In this document: piece after piece, positions 63,301 through 64,000 of the stretch | Layout: each line of letters begins with the position of its first letter | Position numbering within the stretch: the stretch's first letter is position 1 | Source of the DNA: Kistimonas asteriae | Lineage (GTDB): Bacteria; Pseudomonadota; Gammaproteobacteria; Pseudomonadales; Endozoicomonadaceae | Direction of reading: 5' to 3' | Length of the DNA stretch: 64,000 nt | NCBI RefSeq assembly: GCF_018263925.1 | Contig: NZ_JAEVHF010000002.1 | Coordinates: 433,296 to 497,295, forward strand | Made by a program: the position numbers and the translations under genes | Notes under the pieces: model-generated | The model's database searches: none | Seen by the model: the letters and a program-made list of their open reading frames with translations, nothing else | Told to the model about the DNA's origin: nothing

Positions 63301-64000
63301 CTGGCCGCGGGAGAAACCCGTCAGGTTACGTTTACCTATGAAGCGGTGGATGATTCCGGTACGGCAAACGACACCAGCGAACCGGCCACCGTCACGATTA
63401 CGATCACAGGTACCAACGACAAGCCAACCGCCGACGTTGCGAGTGTCAGTGCAACCGAAGATGGCGCAGCGGTAACCGGCAGCTTCAGTGCCACGGACGC
63501 CGATACCACGGATACTCACACGTTTAATATTCTGACCCAACCCGATGAAGGCTCAGTCACCAATAACGGTGACGGCACCTTCAGCTTCAACCCGAACAGT
63601 GACTTCCAGGATCTGGCTGCCGGAGAAACCCGTCAGGTCACGTTTACCTATGAAGCGGTGGATGATTCCGGTACGGCAAACGACACCAGTGAACCGGCCA
63701 CGGTCACGATTACGATCACGGGCACCAACGACAAACCAACCGCCGAAGTGGCGAGCGTCAGTGCGATCGAAGATGGTGCTGCGGTCACGGGCAGCTTCAG
63801 TGCAACGGACGCCGATACCACCGATACCCATACCTTCAATATTCTGACACAGCCCGATGAAGGCTCAGTCACTAATAACGGTGACGGCACCTTCAGCTTC
63901 AACCCGAACAGTGACTTTCAGGATCTGGCTGCGGGTGAAACCCGTCAGGTCACGTTTACCTATGAAGCGGTGGATGATTCCGGTACGGCAAACGATACCA
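54364..64000 (+). CDS. Giant VCBS/discoidin repeat protein (RTX adhesin-like), partial
   Basis: An uninterrupted frame of 3212 codons runs from ATG 54364 (after AAGGAG) off the right edge. Residues 1-230 are an acidic module like that of the preceding gene (MADEPSKSTG, GDELQASAG, ALLVEIDDIGI). Then come VCBS/cadherin-like repeats (motifs VTGTNDxPVA, DGTFSFxPGxDFxDLAxGE, VTFTYEAVDDSG). Two discoidin (F5/8 type C) domains are inserted at about 895-1040 and 1598-1742 (SGWLQVELP, REPSEWQLLxSNDG, FRxDITDNNGDSYTG). From about residue 1850 the repeats become nearly identical 104-residue units. There is no signal peptide, so type I secretion is likely, with the signal beyond the window. It is probably a surface adhesin. 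LapG (20555) need not act on it, because I see no LapA-type retention module or cleavage site. Confidence 0.87.
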   Translation, partial: MADEPSKSTGDAPDPNSPGGHSEKADGQAEKKPGDELQASAGPAGPSASRSAEPDAFPPVNDHQPGGAEQSALPGNAEPQVPVDNPEIQKALRQEEQQAAMGYPESGFQNHQDNWVYRSEPDANPPAAEQEPERSGSLSDQGRQDSPLSSSQLSETILLPDPLALPDPLLLPEDADTPLEDIDIEASREDKSQKEEERMTALLVEIDDIGINDNDDQAPDEEPSTKNTVMVNHAPVAVDDFGTLSEDGIFAVDVVANDTDQNSNDQLTIQPGSVTLLSARDGDGNTISLDTARIIQKGNRVEFDPGQDFDFLTVGETARVQISYTVQDNAMQSETDDGILSLTITGVKETARAEDVQLDAADDQSAIVGTFSAVEKFDTNPYHFRVLRQPDEGHVTNNQDGTFSFEPGDDFRDLADGEIRQITFTYEAVDETGAPSAAPATVILTVTGTNDRPVAEVVNVSLPAEDNAAVAGQFRATDADTTDRHSFNILSQPSQGTVINNHDGTFSFAPGTDFEDLSYGETRQVTFTYEAVDDSGTANARSVPATVVLTVTGTNDQPEALVVAITNAVEDGAAVTGSFSVSDVNVLDTHTFTVLTQPLEGQVINNNDGTFSFTPGSDFQDLAAGETRQVTFTYAAVDSSGAENAISEPATVTVTVTGTNDRPVANDLSFTQGAAVSPTVSGRFSALDWDTSDIVTFNLLNQPAQGTVTNHNDGTFSFDPDGAFDDLASGETRQVTFTYEAVDDSSTANERSEAATVTVIVTGTNEAPVASIDTGEGHEHETLLLNVLANDSDPDHNDDAASFSLDAVQVVDNNGDPLTGNGSVRVINNQLEFNPGNDFNHLAAGETATVTVRYVMSDDEGASDESTVTISVTGTNDAPVAKADYPISEEGLIPSLVSASDQGIQVTSSGEASSHFSAWKAMDNVDAHAANNSNSWATAGSSGWLQVELPDAHSVMQYSLTGIAQTVGREPSEWQLLASNDGVNFVVIDTQTTQTGWASRETRAYTLSEPAEYRYFRLDITDNNGDSYTGIDAFQLYEGTNAESVGTEHELLTVDVLANDVDPDNNSGSSTFTLNTVETVDGDGNPVTDQGAVTVVNNQLQFDPGNDFNALAAGESAVVTVRYVMSDAGGMTSASTARIVVKGTNDRPVAEPVSVTTAVEDNGSVTGSFSATDLDASDSHTFNLLTSPQEGAVVNNHDGTFRFDPGNDFQDLSLGETRQVTFTYEAIDSSGEANAASSIGTVTVTVTGANDGPAAVVDTEQTTENSSVTVDVIDNDSDIDSADTLSLKSGSSSIASAVDQQSTAITLSSASVSQVGNSIRFDPGMDFDFLADGEQATVTVNYQVQDNHGATDQGSLTITVTGSNDGPVAVADSGSVSEDSLLLLNVVTNDTDADRNDSLTLERVTIVDNNGDPLTGQGSVSIVNNQLQFSPGSDFSYLASGETATVSVQYDIADNAGEQSQAIATITVTGTNSTPEATADISGGHENEVLMIDVLANDTDIDHSDTPANFSLNSARVVDGEGNTLSGQGSVSVVNNELRFDPGSDFDVLATGETATVTVRYVMADDEGALSESTVTITVTGTNDTPVARADSPLSEDGFIPVLQSGNEQGYSITASGQLSDNFAAYQAFDQVDASATNNVNSWATQGSSGWLQVELPETTSILQYSMKGIAQTIGREPSEWQLLGSNDGVTFTVIDSHSAVTDWSPRETKQFTLSAPAEFRFFKIDITDNNGDSYTGLDEFQLYEGTNTDSVGTEHDVLTIDVLANDRDPDHNDNAENMVLRNVEIINDSGDPISGQGTATVINNQLQFDPGNHFNALAVGETATVTVRYVVEDDEGARSESTATITVTGTNDKPTAEVASISATEDGAAVTGSFSATDADTTDAHTFNILTQPDEGSVTNNGDGTFSFNPNSEFQDLAAGESREITFTYEAVDDSGTANDTSEPATVTITITGTNDKPTAEVVSVSATEDGAVVTGSFSATDADTTDTHTFNILTQPDEGSVTNNGDGTFSFNPNSEFQDLAAGETRQVTFTYEAVDDSGTANDTSEPATVTITITGTNDKPTAEVASVSATEDGAAVTGSFSATDADTTDTHTFNILTQPDEGSVTNNGDGTFSFNPNSDFQDLAAGETRQVTFTYEAVDDSGTANDTSDLATVTITITGTNDKPIAEVASVSATEDGAAVTGSFSATDADTTDTHTFNILTQPDEGSVTNNGDGTFSFSPNSDFQDLAAGETRQVTFTYEAVDDSGTANDTSEPATVTITITGTNDKPTAEVASVSATEDGTAVTGSFGATDADTTDTHTFNILTQPDEGSVTNNGDGTFSFNPNSDFQDLAAGETRQVTFTYEAVDDSGTANDTSEPATVTITVTGTNDAPVAVADSDTVAINNTLTIDVLANDTDVDSDDSTANFSLDSVSITSIGDVDGSRTLNGGTVSIENNQLKYVPGSDFDYLSAGETATVTVTYNMSDDGGLSSTGTAVITVTGSNSQPVAEAVSLDTPVEDGSSISANFRVTDENQSDTHTFNILTQPNEGTATNNGDGTFSFNPGSEFQDLAAGETRQVTFTYEAVDGSGTDNATSEAGTVTVTVTGTNDKPTAEVASVSATEDGSAVTGNFGATDADTTDTHTFNILTQPEEGSVTNNGDGTFSFNPNSDFQDLAVGETRQVTFTYEAVDDSGTANDTSEPATVTITVTGTNDAPVAVADTGNAATVGTTRLDVLGNDTDVDSDDDASNFSLDGVSITGIADSDGSRTTNGGSVSVVNNQLEFDPAGDFDYLAIGESATVTVSYTMRDDSGETSTATATITVSGTNSQPVAELVSVDTAVEDAGAVSGSFSATDANLSDTHTFNLLTQPDEGTVTNNNDGTFSFSPSSDFQDLAAGETRQVTFTYEAVDSSGEGNATSAAATVTITITGTNDKPTAEVASVSATEDGAAVTGSFGATDADTTDTHTFNILTQPDEGSVTNNGDGSFSFNPNSDFQDLAAGETRQVTFTYEAVDDSGTANDTSEPATVTITITGTNDKPTADVASVSATEDGAAVTGSFSATDADTTDTHTFNILTQPDEGSVTNNGDGTFSFNPNSDFQDLAAGETRQVTFTYEAVDDSGTANDTSEPATVTITITGTNDKPTAEVASVSAIEDGAAVTGSFSATDADTTDTHTFNILTQPDEGSVTNNGDGTFSFNPNSDFQDLAAGETRQVTFTYEAVDDSGTANDT
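59917..61476 (+). repeat. Tandem VCBS repeat array 1 (5 x 312 bp)
   Basis: Five consecutive 312-bp (104-residue) units start at 59917, 60229, 60541, 60853 and 61165, each opening with codons for NDKPxAEV and containing DEGSVTNNGDGTFSF. They are highly similar at the DNA level, indicating recent duplication or gene conversion. Confidence 0.9.
62134..62445 (+). repeat. Single 312-bp VCBS repeat unit
   Basis: This unit has the same length and frame as those of arrays 1 and 2, flanked by diverged repeats of a second type (VAVADxxxx...LDVLxNDTDVDSDD). It is slightly more diverged (EEGSVTNNGDG, VTGNFGATDAD). Confidence 0.8.
63103..64000 (+). repeat. Tandem VCBS repeat array 2 (312-bp units, continues past window)
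   Basis: Units start at 63103, 63415 and 63727, the last cut by the window edge. They are almost identical to array 1 in DNA sequence, so the array probably continues, and short-read assembly here would be unreliable. Confidence 0.88.

Noticed and set aside
60055..63902. A series of similar minus-strand ORFs of 80-115 codons (GIGGIGVRGTEAAGD... and SPLLVTEPSSGWVR... types)
   Set aside because: They recur with the 312-bp period of the VCBS repeats and are antisense shadows of the repeat codons, without ribosome sites.
59917..64000. Regular direct repeats reminiscent of a CRISPR or satellite array
   Set aside because: The period is 312 bp, in frame, and encodes VCBS repeats of one long protein; there are no short repeats with unique spacers.

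Overview
The window comes from a free-living, probably marine Gammaproteobacterium of the Pseudomonadales/Oceanospirillales radiation. The main evidence is gene order: the comF | bioB-F-H-C-D | tandem 600-residue acyl-CoA dehydrogenase block and the cbrX-cbrA-cbrB ... pcnB-folK ... panB-panC-panD block both match the order I know from Pseudomonas. I assigned everything by reading the sequence; no database search was run.

Layout. 1-2.6 kb: the tail of a DASS-family anion transporter, a secreted avidin-like protein and the kinase SrkA. 2.7-8.1 kb: a ComF-type gene divergent from a complete biotin operon, with a BirA-type operator lying on the bioB promoter. 8.4-13.2 kb: two paralogous acyl-CoA dehydrogenases, each behind a PsrA-like operator, with a small membrane protein, a YqfB-type amidohydrolase and a candidate Anr/FNR-driven small RNA between them. 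13.3-14.6 kb: two secreted proteins (one a degenerate endonuclease I) and a candidate RgsA-like small RNA. 14.7-20.1 kb: a TonB-dependent receptor, a YfiR-family periplasmic protein and a hybrid histidine kinase with a YfiN-like sensor, apparently one signalling unit. 20.3-22.7 kb: a CAU-anticodon tRNA, a LapG-type protease, DUF2333 and YciH. 22.8-28 kb: panD, panC, panB, a deoxynucleoside kinase, folK and pcnB. 29-33.6 kb: cbrX-cbrA-cbrB, with cbrB split by an in-frame stop just before its DNA-binding helix-turn-helix. 33.7-36.4 kb: a second TonB receptor/YfiR pair. 36.4-40.2 kb: gluQ, dksA, sfsA and small membrane and Rieske genes.

40.3-51.2 kb is a heme acquisition locus: hutX-hutW, a TonB-dependent heme receptor, tonB-exbB-exbD, the hutBCD ABC importer and a ChaN-like lipoprotein. 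Fur boxes lie upstream of hutW and in the shared hutA/tonB promoter region. 51.4-64 kb is AT-flanked accessory DNA. It holds a 65-residue membrane protein, a 760-residue RTX protein that appears to carry a eukaryote-like F-box-associated (FBA) lectin domain, and a giant VCBS/discoidin repeat protein of at least 3212 residues that runs off the right edge. The two large proteins share an N-terminal module.

The observations I rate highest are the split CbrB, the bacterial FBA-like domain, the receptor-YfiR-kinase modules, and an avidin relative close to the biotin operon.
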